64,000 nucleotides of DNA from Streptomyces sp. NRRL S-244 (GCF_000717915.1 NZ_JOCX01000012.1:62001-126000), one strand, 5' to 3'. Counted from the first letter of the stretch, positions 19,401 through 28,115 are shown. The notes: generated by a model from the letters alone, not told the origin. Numbers and translations: made by a program.

Positions 19401-19827
19401 CCACCACGGGGTCGCCCACGCGCTGTGCGTGCGCGGGCAGGCCCTGCACGAGCTCGGCCGGCTGGAGGAGGCGCTGGCCGCGTACGAGGAGTGCCTCGAC
19501 CTGTGCGACGCGTTCCGGATCCCGGGCCAGCGCGCGCAGGCCGACTACCGCCGCGCCCGGACGCTGAGCGACCTCCGCCGGACCCGGGAGGCGCTGGAGG
19601 CCTCCGCCCGGGCCGTGGCGCATCTGCGCACGGTGCCGGGCCGGGGCCGGGACCGTGGCTACGCCCTGCTGATCCACGCCGGGGTCTGCCTGGCGGCGGG
19701 CCGGCGCGAGGAGGGGCTGAGGCACGCGGGCGAGGCGCTGGAGGTGTTCGAGCGGGCGGGCCTCCCGGAGGCCGTGGAGGCCCGCGCCCTGCTGGAGACG
19801 GGCGTGGCGGTCAGGCCCGGGTGTTGA
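16465..19827 (+). CDS. AfsR/SARP-family regulator with NB-ARC and TPR domains
   Basis: A 1,120-residue regulator starting at a GTG with AGGGGGA upstream. Domains in order: an OmpR-like winged helix at residues 1-90, a bacterial transcriptional activation domain at about 95-245, a roughly 160-residue Gly/Ala/Pro-rich linker, an NB-ARC ATPase with Walker A GMGGIGKS near residue 450 and Walker B RLLLLLDDA, and a TPR array from about 850 to the end (for example CFDEALVLAREQGH). AfsR-type proteins activate antibiotic clusters by binding direct heptamer repeats. It lies beside the NRPS operon and ends 17 bases inside a small convergent peptide gene. TPR domains of this kind can bind peptides in other bacteria. 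Confidence 0.93.
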   Translation: MKFFVLGSVGVSHGGPVLTGGPPQQQATLAVLVLRAGHVVPLHELTAAVWGESAPGSAVMILRTYVWRLRKLLEEGGEPGKAGAQILESANDGYRLAVPPGSVDAVRAEELAAKAARAHAAGELEVCAEALAEAGSLWRGEPLAGVPGPFAESQRSRLAELRLHLLEERLGVDLLLGRHERAVPELTALIREEPLRERPYGLLMRALYAAGRQGDALAVFGRAREVLADELGLDPGPDLRSLHARILSGDPALLPAPASPAPGREGQPPARLPAAPSGTAPTAPAGAHGVAPGGAPASGGAPAGPEGFPAAPAGTAGAPAGLAAAPAAGPAGAYGTGPAGVPGTTVAGAHGPGAAAATGVPRVPEDFGAPRAGDPGAGHAGMQDGARAAVSGAAVAPDLAQGQGAAGYVRPAQLPADIADFSGRAAELAALTGVLSDPARTALAVAAVSGMGGIGKSALALRVAHHVKDAHPDGQLYADLRGTGSDPADPGTVLASLLGALGVPRREVPPSTEDRARLFRTVLDGRRLLLLLDDARDIAQVKPLLPGAAGCAVVVTSRARLGGLLSGRHVQLAEFTPAEALGLLRQIVGADRVDREEEAAAALVEACARLPLAVRIVAARLAARPGWTVAHLVARLADERRRLTELRADDLAVAAVFELGHRQLTGPQASVFRRLAPVSRPGIGLAAAAAALDLAEPAAEELLEALVDAALLESPEPGRYRHHELGRDFALNLPAPAGESGPPVQHRLLHHLLGMAAEAFQWMIPGDPVHRSIVAAAAEPGEGRLADLTEARDWVVAEFDCALHAVQIVVRRPDAADTEQLTMAADLLVALSSFGQDIPYARITATAAELARAATLRGNDRAAGRAHFLTGNAALQATDLGRARAASELAVMACRRAGDRAILQQAYNDLGVIAQFEHRFDEAAECFDEALVLAREQGHRSGALTITLNAALARVRGGRAAEALPACEEALEALREMADHHGVAHALCVRGQALHELGRLEEALAAYEECLDLCDAFRIPGQRAQADYRRARTLSDLRRTREALEASARAVAHLRTVPGRGRDRGYALLIHAGVCLAAGRREEGLRHAGEALEVFERAGLPEAVEARALLETGVAVRPGC

Positions 19828-20005
19828 ACTCGTTGTGGTCGTGGCGCGGGCCGGGCCCGGTGACGTCGTCGGCCGAGACGCTCGTGCCGCGGTCCGCGGT
19901 GAGGACGGGGGCGGCGGCGGTGGCACCGACGGCGAGCAGCGCGAGGAGCGCGGCGGGGGCGAGGAGGGCCAGACGGCGCGTGACGGACGTGCGGATGTGC
20001 GGCAC
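19811..20005 (-). CDS. Small secreted peptide convergent with the SARP gene
   Basis: A 64-residue product starting at a GTG with AGGA about 7 bases upstream. The N-terminus is a clear signal peptide: a basic stretch (Arg5, Arg10, Arg11), a Leu/Ala core at residues 12-27 and an AxA-type site near ATAAAP. The predicted mature part is about 32 residues, polar, and ends in PRHDHNEFNTRA. It has no cysteine. Its 3' end overlaps the 3' end of the SARP-TPR gene by 17 bases on the other strand. I do not recognise it; small exported peptides beside TPR regulators suggest a signalling role. Confidence 0.62.
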   Translation of the reverse strand: MPHIRTSVTRRLALLAPAALLALLAVGATAAAPVLTADRGTSVSADDVTGPGPRHDHNEFNTRA

Positions 20006-20147
20006 GGTGGATCCTGTCTGTCGGTCCAGGTGCCGTGTGCGGCTCCTGGCTGGCTTGCGGGCTGTTCTGCCGAGGAGACTCGCAGCCGTCCATCTACGTT
20101 TCATATACGCCGGCGGCCGCCTCCTGTAGCGGCGGCGGAACGCGGGG

Positions 20148-21974
20148 TCATGCCGAGCGGCGGTCCAGTTCCTCGTCGAGCGCCAACGCGGCGTCGATGA
20201 GCGCCAGGTGGGTGAACGCCTGCGGGAAGTTGCCGAGCTGCTCGCCGGAGGCTCCGATCTCCTCGGCGAACAGGCCGACGTGGTTCGCGTAGGTGAGCAT
20301 CTTGTCGAACGCGTACCGTGCCTGGACGATCCGGCCGGCCCGGGCCAGCGCCTCGACGTACAGGAAGCTGCACAGGTTGAACGTGCCCTCCGAGCCGCGC
20401 AGCCCGTCGGGCGAGGCCGCCGGGTCGTAGCGGTAGACCAGGCTGTCACTGACGAGTTCCCGGTCCATCGCGTCGAGCGTGGACAGCCAGGACGGGTCGG
20501 TGGGCGAGATGAAACCCACCTTGGGCATGAGCAGCAGCGACGCGTCGAGGACGTCCGACGCGTAGTTCTGTACGAAGGCCTGCCGCTCCGTGCTCCAGCC
20601 GCGCTCCCCGATCTGCAGGAAGATCGCGTCGCGGGCCGCCGTCCAGCGCGCGATGTCAGCGGGCCGCGAGTGCGCCTGGGCGAGTCGGATCGCCCGGTCG
20701 AACGCGACCCACGACATCAGGCGGCTGTAGGTGAAGTCCTGGCGGCCGCCGCGGGTCTCCCAGATCCCCTCGTCCGGCACGTCCCAGCGGTCGCAGAACC
20801 AGTCCATGAGCGTCGTGAACGCCATCCAACCGCGCAGCGCACCCACGTCGTGGCCCTCGCCGAACGCGTAGGCGGCCTCCCCGTAGATGTCGAGCTGCAT
20901 CTGGTCGGCGGCGGCGTTGCCGGCCCGTACGGGCGCCGATCCCCGGTACCCCTCCAGGTGGCCGAGGACCTCCTCGGGCAGCCGGGGGTCTCCGTCGATG
21001 CGGTACATGATCTGGAGGGGGTGACCGGAGGCGGAGCCCCCGGCTTCGAAGCGGTCGCGGATCCAGTGGCGGAAGGCGATGGCCTCCTCGGTGAAGCCGA
21101 GTTTGGTGAGCGCGCGCACCGACAGGGAGGCGTCGCGGATCCAGGTGTAGCGGTAGTCCCAGTTGCGCTCCCCGCCGATCTGCTCGGGCAGTCCCATGGT
21201 CGCGGCGGCGATCGGCGCGCCGGTGGGGGCGTAGATGAGCAGCTTCAGGGTGATGGCGGACCGGTTCACCATCTGCTGCCAGCGGCCCCGGTAGGTGGAG
21301 GTGAGCAGCCAGTCGTGCCAGAAGGCCCGGCACCGGTCGAAGTCCGCGAGGGCGCGCTCGCGGGTCAGGGGATCGGGGCGCGGGCCGCCGGTGGCGTCGG
21401 CGGTCAGGACGACGGCGGCCGTCTCGCCCGCCGCGAGGGTGAAGCGCGCGACGGCGTCCTGCCCGTCCGGGGCGAGGGTGATCGGGGGGCTCGCCTGGAC
21501 GTACAGGTCGGTTCCCGGACCCTGCATCAGGGCCGTTTCTCCGTCCAGGAGCTTCAGGGCGTGCGGGGCCCGGCCGTAGTCGAACCGGGGCCGGACCTCC
21601 AGGGTGAAGGGCAGGCTGCCCCGCACCACGCGTACGGTCCGGTGCAGTCGATGCCGGTCCGTGGCCTCGGGGGACGGGTCGGGGACCATGTAGTCCCCCA
21701 CCTCCCCGACGCCGTCCGGGGTCATGAAGCGGGTCACCAGCGTGGCCGTGTCGGCCAGGTACAGCTGTCTGACCGTCACGTCGGGGACCTGGTCGAGATC
21801 GACCGCGAGGTGGCAGTGGCCGCCCTTGGCCCGGTCCAGCAGGGATCCGAAGATGCTCGGCGAGTCGAACCGCGGCGTGCACCACCAGTCGACGGTCCCG
21901 GCGCTGGAGACCAGCGCGACCGTCTGGAGATCGCCGATCAGACCGTGGTCCGCGATCGGGGGATAGGCGCTCAT
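20148..21974 (-). CDS. Glycoside hydrolase family 15 protein (glucoamylase/trehalase-like)
   Basis: A 608-residue cytosolic GH15 protein. It opens with the trehalase-like N-terminal domain (IADHGLIGDLQTVALV, SAGTVDWWCTPRFDSPS) and continues with an (alpha/alpha)6 barrel marked by GERNWDYRYTWIRDAS and ending QLGNFPQAFTHLALIDAA. The ATG at 21974 has GGAG 5 bases upstream. Such proteins in actinobacteria act as trehalases or glucan-degrading enzymes; the substrate is not decidable here. A second family member lies at 28,819, facing the other way. It appears to be a single-gene unit. Confidence 0.9.
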   Translation of the reverse strand: MSAYPPIADHGLIGDLQTVALVSSAGTVDWWCTPRFDSPSIFGSLLDRAKGGHCHLAVDLDQVPDVTVRQLYLADTATLVTRFMTPDGVGEVGDYMVPDPSPEATDRHRLHRTVRVVRGSLPFTLEVRPRFDYGRAPHALKLLDGETALMQGPGTDLYVQASPPITLAPDGQDAVARFTLAAGETAAVVLTADATGGPRPDPLTRERALADFDRCRAFWHDWLLTSTYRGRWQQMVNRSAITLKLLIYAPTGAPIAAATMGLPEQIGGERNWDYRYTWIRDASLSVRALTKLGFTEEAIAFRHWIRDRFEAGGSASGHPLQIMYRIDGDPRLPEEVLGHLEGYRGSAPVRAGNAAADQMQLDIYGEAAYAFGEGHDVGALRGWMAFTTLMDWFCDRWDVPDEGIWETRGGRQDFTYSRLMSWVAFDRAIRLAQAHSRPADIARWTAARDAIFLQIGERGWSTERQAFVQNYASDVLDASLLLMPKVGFISPTDPSWLSTLDAMDRELVSDSLVYRYDPAASPDGLRGSEGTFNLCSFLYVEALARAGRIVQARYAFDKMLTYANHVGLFAEEIGASGEQLGNFPQAFTHLALIDAALALDEELDRRSA

Positions 21975-22111
21975 GGCGACTCCGGGGGTGAGTGGCTGCC
22001 CTCCCACGGTACGTACGGCGCCCGGATCGCGCCCGGTCGGACGGTCGTGGACGGTGAGCGCGCGCAGCCTCTTCCTCGGCCGGGTCGGCGCTCCGCGCGT
22101 CACTCCGCGCG

Positions 22112-22636
22112 TCACTCCGCCAGTTCGCGCGTGTCCAGCGGGAGCCGCCAGACGTTCCGCCGGTGGACGGCGTCGAGTTCGGCCTGGAGCGGGGACGGCG
22201 GCACGGTCAGTACGGGGCAGGGCGCGTGCGCCAGGCAGTGGCGGGCCACCGAGGGCCGCAGCAGGCGGCGTACGGGCCCCCGCGCGCCCGTCCCCACCAC
22301 CAGCAGGTCCTCGGGGCCGCCCACCGCGTCGACGAGTGCCGCGCCGGCCGTGGCCCGTACGGCGTGGCCCGCGAGGGTCACGCCCGGTCCGGCCGGGCCG
22401 AACGCGGTGTCGAGGGCGAGCCGCAGCCGCTCCACGGCCGCAGCCTTGGCGGCGGCCAGCACCGGGACCCCGCCCGGGCCGCGGCTGCCGATGTCCCCGC
22501 CCGGCGCCTGCCAGGCCAGGACCACCCACAGCTCCGCGCCGCGCACCCGGGCCTCGGCGGCGGCCCGGTGCAGGGCCGTCAGGCTGCCCGGGCTCCCGCT
22601 CACACCGACCACGACTCTGTGCCGCACCGCGTCCAC
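22112..22636 (-). CDS. Universal stress protein
   Basis: A 174-residue UspA-family protein. It starts VRHRVVVGVSGSPGSLTAL, has ELWVVLAWQAP, and ends with the nucleotide-binding loop GTGARGPVRRLLRPSVARHCLAHAPCPVLTVPP, quoted here only in part as GxGxxG-(9)-G/S(R)-type. I chose the GTG at 22636 because AGGGG lies 6 bases upstream; an ATG at 22672 in the same frame is possible. It probably binds ATP and responds to stress. It sits alone between the GH15 and permease genes. Confidence 0.82.
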   Translation of the reverse strand: MDAVRHRVVVGVSGSPGSLTALHRAAAEARVRGAELWVVLAWQAPGGDIGSRGPGGVPVLAAAKAAAVERLRLALDTAFGPAGPGVTLAGHAVRATAGAALVDAVGGPEDLLVVGTGARGPVRRLLRPSVARHCLAHAPCPVLTVPPSPLQAELDAVHRRNVWRLPLDTRELAE

Positions 22637-22764
22637 CGTCCACCCCTCATCCGGTCTGCTGCCGGCTCCCATGCAAGCGCCGGGCGGGCGGATCCGGGCG
22701 GTCCGCTGACGGCTTCCTGACGGGGAGGCCGCGAACCATGACGGGTTGCTGATACCGCTCGCCG

Positions 22765-24732
22765 TCAGCCGGCGTGGATGTGGGGGCGGCGGTTGCGGTC
22801 CGGTTCGGCCTCGCGGATGACCTCGCGGGTGACGGGGGCGACCTCGCCCTGCCCGAAGAGGAAGAACCGGAAGAAGTTGGCCATCGGGTTGCCCTCGGTC
22901 CACTCGAAGTAGATGTGCGGCCGCTGGCCGGTCTCGTCGCGTACGTGGAGGAGGAGGGCGGCGAGCGCGTTGGGGATGCTGGAGCTCTCCAGGGTCAGGA
23001 CGCGGTAGCGGCCGTGCAGGACTTCACCGCGCACCCGCATGCCGGATTCGAACTCCGACGCGTCCAGGACGGTGACCTCGACGAACATCACGTCGTCCTC
23101 GGCGGGGATGTCGTTGTCCGCGCGGATCTGCGCCTTCTTCAGCCGGTACTCGTCGAGGTCCCGGTTGTCGGGCTCGTTGGCGATGAACCGGATCGTGCGG
23201 TTGGCGGTGTCGCGGATGAACCGCTGTGCCATGTCGTCGAACTCCACGTGCGTGACGCGCAGCTCGAAGACCCGGGCGAGGCGGGAGAGCAGGGAGAGGG
23301 CCATGATGCCGGCGATGAAGCAGGCACCGATCTTCACGCCGTCGGGGCGCTCGGCCACGTTGACTGCGGTGGTGTAGACGAAGACGGCGGAGATCACGCC
23401 GAAGCCGATCGCCCAGCCGCGCTCCCCGGCCCGGCGGGCGGCGATGGTCACGGCGACGGCCGCCGAGGTGATCAGGACGAGGACACCGGTGGCGTACGCG
23501 CCGCCCTGGGCGTCGACGTCGGCGTCGAAGATCCACGTCACCAGGAAGGCGATCAGGGTGAACACGATGACCATCGGGCGCAGGGCGCGGGCCCAGTGCG
23601 GGGCCATGCCGTAGCGGGGCAGGTAGCGCGGCATCAGGTTGAGCAGGCCCGCCATGGCCGAGGAGCCCGCGAACCACAGGATGAGGATGGTCGAGATGTC
23701 GTAGACCGTGCCGAAGGCGGAGCCCAGGTACTCGTGGGCCAGATAGGCCAGGGCGCGGCCGTTGGCCTCGCCGCCGGGCTGGAACGCGGCGGGCGGGATC
23801 AGCAGGGTGGTGACGAAGCTGCTGGTGATGAGGAAGATGCTCATGATCACGGCGGCGGTGGTGAGCAGCTTCTTCGTGCCGCGGATCCGGCCCGCGGGCT
23901 TCTCCTCCGTGTCCTGCGGGGAGCCCTGGACGTGCGGCATGACCGCGACGCCGGTCTCGAACCCGGACAGGCCCAGCGCCAGCTTCGGGAAGACCACGAG
24001 CGCGATGGCGATCATCATGAACACGTTGCCGTGCTCGGCGGTGAGGGCTTCCTTCCAGTCGGTGATGACGTGCGGCTCGCTGGCGACCTGCCACAGGCCG
24101 ACCGTGATGACGACGACGTTCAGTGCGAGGTAGGAGAAGACCAGGACCACGGCCACCCCGATGGCCTCGCTGAACCCCTTGAGGAACACCGCGCCCAGCA
24201 GGGCGATCATGATCAGGGTGATCAGGACCTGATGGCCGTTGAGCGTGCTCGTCAGATGCGGGTTCTCCACCAGGTGCGCGGTCGCGTCGGCCGCCGACAG
24301 GGTGATCGTGATCAGGAAGTCGGTGGCCGCGAAGCCCAGCAGGGTCAGGACGAACAGCTTGCCCTTCCAGAACGACAGCAGCCGTTCCAGCATGGCGATG
24401 GACCCCTCGCCGTGCGGGCTCTCCTCCGCGACGCGGCGGTAGACCGGCAGCGCCCCCAGCAGGGTCAGCACCACCAGCACGATCGTCGCCAGCGGCGACA
24501 GCAGGCCGGCCGCGAGCGCCGCGATGCCCGGCTGGTAGCCGAGGGTGGAGAAGTAGTCGAGGCCGGTCAGGCACATCACGCGCCACCACGGCCGCCCGTG
24601 GTCGGCGGCCGCGGCCGCTCCGCTCCCGCCCGGCTCCTCCTCCGGCCCATGGCCCGACCGGTGTTTCGTCTGGTCGGTCAGGCCTTCCAGGAGCCATGCC
24701 CTCAGGCGGCTCGGCTGGGTGGGGGTGGCCAT
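22765..24732 (-). CDS. APC-superfamily permease with C-terminal cytosolic domain
   Basis: A 655-residue integral membrane transporter with about 12 hydrophobic segments between residues 50 and 480 and a hydrophilic C-terminal domain of about 170 residues (from [11 protein letters not shown]). The core motif [17 protein letters not shown] is typical of the amino acid/polyamine/organocation superfamily. Size and layout resemble the KimA/YdaO branch, which moves potassium, as much as amino acid permeases, so the substrate is open. AAGGAG sits 8 bases before the ATG at 24732. It is divergent from the LexA-boxed alkB gene. Confidence 0.85.
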   Translation of the reverse strand: MATPTQPSRLRAWLLEGLTDQTKHRSGHGPEEEPGGSGAAAAADHGRPWWRVMCLTGLDYFSTLGYQPGIAALAAGLLSPLATIVLVVLTLLGALPVYRRVAEESPHGEGSIAMLERLLSFWKGKLFVLTLLGFAATDFLITITLSAADATAHLVENPHLTSTLNGHQVLITLIMIALLGAVFLKGFSEAIGVAVVLVFSYLALNVVVITVGLWQVASEPHVITDWKEALTAEHGNVFMMIAIALVVFPKLALGLSGFETGVAVMPHVQGSPQDTEEKPAGRIRGTKKLLTTAAVIMSIFLITSSFVTTLLIPPAAFQPGGEANGRALAYLAHEYLGSAFGTVYDISTILILWFAGSSAMAGLLNLMPRYLPRYGMAPHWARALRPMVIVFTLIAFLVTWIFDADVDAQGGAYATGVLVLITSAAVAVTIAARRAGERGWAIGFGVISAVFVYTTAVNVAERPDGVKIGACFIAGIMALSLLSRLARVFELRVTHVEFDDMAQRFIRDTANRTIRFIANEPDNRDLDEYRLKKAQIRADNDIPAEDDVMFVEVTVLDASEFESGMRVRGEVLHGRYRVLTLESSSIPNALAALLLHVRDETGQRPHIYFEWTEGNPMANFFRFFLFGQGEVAPVTREVIREAEPDRNRRPHIHAG

Positions 24733-25055
24733 CGCGGGTGCTCCTTCGTACGGCTTGGATCCGGCCATCGGTGCGACGGCTGGGCAAGCGTACGGAACTC
24801 GATCATTCGTGCACGCGCGCGTTCTCATGCTGACGGGCCCTTGACGGTGCCGCTCGGGGGATTGCTCCGGTTGGCCGGAGACGCGTACTCCACCCCCGAA
24901 CCCGCCTGTCACCTGCACAGACGTGCCGTACCGCCACCTTGCGCCGACGGCCGTCCGGGCCTGCGGCCCCCGCCGGTCTTGACGGCTCCTTAACGCCTCT
25001 CTAGCGATACCTTGACGGCCCGTTTCCTGGGGTGCGGGCACCCAGGGGCCGTGAA
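24733..25055. other. Non-coding stretch upstream of the APC permease
   Basis: About 320 bases without a gene, between the permease start and the LexA box. I looked for a ydaO-type (c-di-AMP) riboswitch because of the permease type, but the conserved helices are not evident on either strand. Only small inverted repeats, such as CCGGTTGGCCGG near 24867, are visible. Confidence 0.4.
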
Positions 25056-25071
25056 TCGATCGAATGTTCGA
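25056..25071 (+). promoter_or_regulatory. LexA (SOS) box upstream of alkB
   Basis: TCGATC-GAAT-GTTCGA matches the actinobacterial LexA consensus TCGAAC-N4-GTTCGA at 11 of 12 positions. It ends 10 bases before a TATGAT -10 element and would overlap the -35 and spacer, so LexA binding should block transcription until DNA damage. Confidence 0.75.
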
Positions 25072-25080
25072 GTGGCGCGA

Positions 25081-25086
25081 TATGAT
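25081..25086 (+). promoter_or_regulatory. -10 element of alkB; probable leaderless transcript
   Basis: TATGAT lies 6 bases before the GTG start at 25093. Transcription would therefore begin at or very near the start codon, giving a leaderless mRNA. No ribosome site is present, which agrees. Confidence 0.6.
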
Positions 25087-25092
25087 GGACCG

Positions 25093-25728
25093 GTGCGCAC
25101 GATCCCCGGCCTCCAGGGCTCCCTCTTCGACCAGGGCGACGAGATCCGCCTCGGCCCGCTCTCCGGGCTGTCCCGGACCCGGCTCGGCGCCGGGGCCTGG
25201 GTCGACCACCTGCCCGGCTGGCTCTCGGGCGCCGACACGCTGTTCGAGCGGCTGGCCGAGGACGTGCCGTGGCGCGCCGAGCGCCGCCAGATGTACGAGC
25301 GCGAGGTCGACGTGCCCCGCCTGCTCGCCTTCTACGACGAGGGCGAACCGCTGCCGCACCCGGTGCTCACCGAGGCCGGCTCCACGCTGACCCGGCACTA
25401 CGCCGCCGAGCTGGGGGAGCCCTTCGCCACCGCCGGGCTCTGCCTCTACCGCGACGGGCGCGACAGCGTCGCCTGGCACGGGGACCGCATCGGGCGGTCC
25501 GCCACCGAGGACACGATGGTCGCGATCCTCTCGGTCGGCGACCCCCGCGATCTCGTCCTGCGCCCCCGCGACGGCGGGCCCACCCTGCTGCGCCTGCCCC
25601 TGGGGCATGGCGACCTCGTCGTGATGGGCGGCTCCTGCCAGCGCACGATGGAGCACGCCATCCCCAAGTCCACCCGCGCCGTCGGCCCGCGGATCAGCAT
25701 CCAGTACCGCCCCCGCGGCGTCCGCTGA
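25093..25728 (+). CDS. alkB: AlkB-like 2-oxoglutarate/Fe(II) DNA-repair dioxygenase
   Basis: A 211-residue AlkB-family protein that oxidatively removes alkyl groups from DNA bases. The iron site is WHGDRIG (HxD) plus the His in EHAIPK; Arg residues in [11 protein letters not shown] bind 2-oxoglutarate and substrate. [14 protein letters not shown] and [12 protein letters not shown] are family hallmarks. I chose the GTG at 25093 from the promoter position; an ATG 81 bases upstream would lie inside the LexA box and promoter. SOS control of alkB is unlike the E. coli gene, which belongs to the Ada response. Confidence 0.92.
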   Translation: MRTIPGLQGSLFDQGDEIRLGPLSGLSRTRLGAGAWVDHLPGWLSGADTLFERLAEDVPWRAERRQMYEREVDVPRLLAFYDEGEPLPHPVLTEAGSTLTRHYAAELGEPFATAGLCLYRDGRDSVAWHGDRIGRSATEDTMVAILSVGDPRDLVLRPRDGGPTLLRLPLGHGDLVVMGGSCQRTMEHAIPKSTRAVGPRISIQYRPRGVR

Positions 25729-25731
25729 ACC

Positions 25732-25752
25732 GGGGCCGGGGCCGGGGCCGGG
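25732..25752 (+). repeat. Three GGGGCC units, potential G-quadruplex
   Basis: (GGGGCC)3 followed by GGG lies directly after the alkB stop and meets the four-run G-quadruplex pattern. The following 60 bases contain complementary CCCCGGCC stretches that can pair with it, so it may instead form a terminator hairpin between alkB and the convergent gene. Confidence 0.6.
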
Positions 25753-25804
25753 AACGGGCGCTGGGGCCGGGCCGGGCCCCGGCCGGCGCCCGCGCCCCGG
25801 TCGG

Positions 25805-25838
25805 TAGCCGTGGACGCTCAGTATCCGTAGACGCTCAG
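25805..25838. repeat. Tandem 17-bp repeat at a stop codon
   Basis: TAGCCGTGGACGCTCAG at 25805-25821 and TATCCGTAGACGCTCAG at 25822-25838 agree at 15 of 17 positions. The TCA in the first copy is the minus-strand stop of the SUKH-like gene, so the last codons of the gene are duplicated just past its stop. Confidence 0.75.
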
Positions 25839-27125
25839 CTCCGTGATGGACGCGAAGATGTGCTCCCAGACCGCGGCGCCGGGCTCTTCGGGGTCATCGG
25901 ACTCCAGGACCCCCGGCTCCAGGTTCCCCACCTCGCAGAGGAAGGAGCCGTGGCCGTTCTCCTCGGGATACGGGTCCCAGCACGCCCCCATGAACCGCCG
26001 CACGGCCTCCAGGAGGCGTACGAACGTCTCCGTGTCCCGGGCGAAGGGGAACGGCCCCTCGCCCTCGCGGAGCAGGGACACCGCGCCCGTCTCCGGGTGG
26101 AGGAGCACATGGCCCTCGTCGGCGTAGCCCAGCTCGAACGTCCCCAGGTACAGGAGGCCTCCGAAGCCGGTCCCGGACTCCGGTTCCCCGGGCCCGTCCT
26201 CGGACCAGGCGAGCTGGAACGAGGCCACGCCCGCCGCCCAGAGGCGCGGCAGGCCCACCGTGCTGATCAGCTCCCGGGTCGGGAGGTGGGTCAGTTCCGC
26301 GGGCAGCCGCGCATCCGGTACCCGGACCGTGCGGTCGGCGCCGAACACCGCCTCCACGCGGGCCGCGTCCAGCGGGGTCTCGCCCGGCTGCGGGCCCGCG
26401 AACCACGGATCGCCCGCGCCCTCGTCCCACGAGGAGGGGTCGGCGCCGCCGGCGGGCCAACCGGTCGCGGCCACCGCCCCGTTGCGCTCCACCACCGCGA
26501 TCCCGCGGGCCTCGGCAAGCAGGAAGCGGCCCCCGCCGAGGGGTACGGGGTCCTCCCAGGTGCCGGGGCAGTGCAGGGCCCAGGCCTTCTCGTCGGGGTC
26601 GAAGAGGAACGGCTCCGCCTCCTCGGGCTCCGCCGTGCGCCGGGTGAACTCCCCGGCGGCGGGGGCCGGGCACGGCGCGCCGGTGGCCAGGTCGAACCAG
26701 CGCTCCTCGGTCCACAGCGACCAGACCTTGAGCAGGCTCCGGCCGTCAGGCCCGTCGAAGACCACCGCCGAGGCGTCCCCGCTCAGGTTCGGCTCGGCCC
26801 GGAAGGCCCCGACCGGCCGCCACCAGGCCCATACGGTCCGCCACGGCATGCCGGGCTCGGCCTCGGCCGTCCGCTCCGCGTACGCGTCGTGCCCCAGCAC
26901 CTTCGCGGCGAAGTGGAGCCACGAGCCGAACTCCGCCCGCGACACCTCCGCACACCCGAACACGGCCTCGGCCTGGCTGAAGACCTCACGGCCGACCCCG
27001 CCCCCGGCCTCGGGGCCGGGCCACTCCCGTATCCGGGCGGCTCCGGCCTCCAGCAGGGCGGCAGGGGAGGAGAACAGGGCGTCAAGATCTTCGAAAGGCA
27101 TGCCGACCATGGTGCCGCAGGTCAC
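25818..27125 (-). CDS. SUKH-4-like (SMI1/KNR4 superfamily) protein
   Basis: A 435-residue acidic, Trp-rich soluble protein. The C-terminal half (from about residue 255, with [18 protein letters not shown], then [17 protein letters not shown] and [12 protein letters not shown]) looks like a SUKH-4 immunity-type domain. The N-terminal half has nucleic-acid deaminase-neighbour style [15 protein letters not shown] segments but no motif I can assign. SUKH proteins often neutralise toxins, but no toxin gene lies beside it. I chose the GTG at 27125 with GGGGA upstream; ATGs at 27110 and 27101 are alternatives. Confidence 0.55.
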   Translation of the reverse strand: MTCGTMVGMPFEDLDALFSSPAALLEAGAARIREWPGPEAGGGVGREVFSQAEAVFGCAEVSRAEFGSWLHFAAKVLGHDAYAERTAEAEPGMPWRTVWAWWRPVGAFRAEPNLSGDASAVVFDGPDGRSLLKVWSLWTEERWFDLATGAPCPAPAAGEFTRRTAEPEEAEPFLFDPDEKAWALHCPGTWEDPVPLGGGRFLLAEARGIAVVERNGAVAATGWPAGGADPSSWDEGAGDPWFAGPQPGETPLDAARVEAVFGADRTVRVPDARLPAELTHLPTRELISTVGLPRLWAAGVASFQLAWSEDGPGEPESGTGFGGLLYLGTFELGYADEGHVLLHPETGAVSLLREGEGPFPFARDTETFVRLLEAVRRFMGACWDPYPEENGHGSFLCEVGNLEPGVLESDDPEEPGAAVWEHIFASITELSVYGY

Positions 27126-27191
27126 TGACACTCCCCGGTCCAGGGGATGTTGGTCCCGTGACGGCCCATGGCGGCCTGCGGCGGCCCGCCG

Positions 27192-27515
27192 CTACGCGGG
27201 GTCCGGCTCCTTCGCCGCGGCGGGCTTCGAGGCCGCCGCCGCGCCCGGCCGCACCGCCGCGGCCGCCGCGTGCAGGGAGCGCAGCGCCAGCAGCAGTACG
27301 CCGATGTCGTCGAGGTACACCGGGTCCGGGATGAGGTCCACCGGAGAGACGGTGTAGATCACCGCGACCCAGAACAGCGCCTTGTCGCGCAGCGGGATCC
27401 CCGCGTCGAGCAGGAGCCGCCGGGCCGCGAAGACCCGTACGAGGAGCACGCCGGCCGCGATCGCCAGCCCGAGGGCGACGACCGCGACGATCGTCAGCCA
27501 GACCGTTGCGTCCAT
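27192..27515 (-). CDS. DUF1232 (YkvA-like) membrane protein
   Basis: A 107-residue protein with an N-terminal membrane segment (residues 5-28), then the DUF1232 core RDKALFWVAVIYTVSPVDLIPD, which may re-enter the membrane, and LDDIGVLLLALR. The C-terminus is an Ala/Lys/Pro tail. The function of the family is not known. It lies between the SUKH-like and marR genes on the same strand with gaps of about 70 bases. Confidence 0.88.
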   Translation of the reverse strand: MDATVWLTIVAVVALGLAIAAGVLLVRVFAARRLLLDAGIPLRDKALFWVAVIYTVSPVDLIPDPVYLDDIGVLLLALRSLHAAAAAVRPGAAAASKPAAAKEPDPA

Positions 27516-27591
27516 GTCACCCCTATACCCTGTCCGGCCGCGCCATCCGCGATCCGCCGTCCACTATCCCCTGCCCGTCATCTGCTCTCCG

Positions 27592-28056
27592 TCAACCGCC
27601 GTGCTCGCGCAGCCGGCGGCTGACCTCGCCCAGCCCGTCCGCCAGCGCTTCGAGCTGCGCGGGCGTGAGCACGTCGATCAGCGCCTCCCGGACCGCGGCC
27701 ACATGCCCCGGCGCGGCCTCCTCCAGCCGGGCCCGGCCGGCGTCCGTGAGGACGGCGAAGACCCCCCGCACATCGGAGGGGCAGCTGCGGCGGCGGACCA
27801 GACCCGCCTTCTCCAGCTGGGTCACCTGGTAGGTCAGCCCGCTTTTCGAATTGATCAGGCCATTGGCCAGTTCCGTCATCCGCAGCTCGCCGTCCGGAGC
27901 GGCGGAAAGTCGTACGAGTACCTCGTACTGCGGGTGCGAGAGGCGGGAGTCGTCCTTGAGCTGCTGGTCGAGGCGGCGGTTCACCAGGGCGGACGCGGCC
28001 AGGAAGCCGCTCCAGGCGCGCATCTCGCGCTCGTCCAGCCATCTCGTTTCAGCCAT
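27592..28056 (-). CDS. MarR-family regulator
   Basis: A 154-residue winged-helix regulator with LSHPQYEVLVRLSAAPDGELRMTEL, the recognition helix region NGLINSKSGLTYQVTQLEKAGLV and a beta-wing with SDVRGVFAVLT. It is divergent from doxX, and two copies of a GTTC-AATT-GAA inverted repeat lie in the 134-base gap. It probably represses itself and doxX and responds to a small phenolic, electrophile or redox signal. Confidence 0.92.
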   Translation of the reverse strand: MAETRWLDEREMRAWSGFLAASALVNRRLDQQLKDDSRLSHPQYEVLVRLSAAPDGELRMTELANGLINSKSGLTYQVTQLEKAGLVRRRSCPSDVRGVFAVLTDAGRARLEEAAPGHVAAVREALIDVLTPAQLEALADGLGEVSRRLREHGG

Positions 28057-28076
28057 GCACCCAGCCTACACGGGTT

Positions 28077-28090
28077 GTTCCAATTTGAAT
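28077..28090. promoter_or_regulatory. MarR operator, site 1
   Basis: GTTCCAATTTGAAT, 12 of 14 positions identical to the stronger site 39 bases away. It is 21 bases before the marR start and probably overlaps that promoter. Confidence 0.6.
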
Positions 28091-28115
28091 CACTCGCTAG
28101 GGTCGGGGGCTGGCG

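Noticed and set aside
24733..25055. Possible ydaO/c-di-AMP riboswitch before a KimA-like permease
   Set aside because: The conserved helices and the characteristic G-rich and AACC-type segments of this riboswitch are not present on either strand.
25818..27125. A toxin-immunity locus
   Set aside because: The SUKH-like protein has no toxin, polymorphic-toxin repeat or secretion gene next to it.
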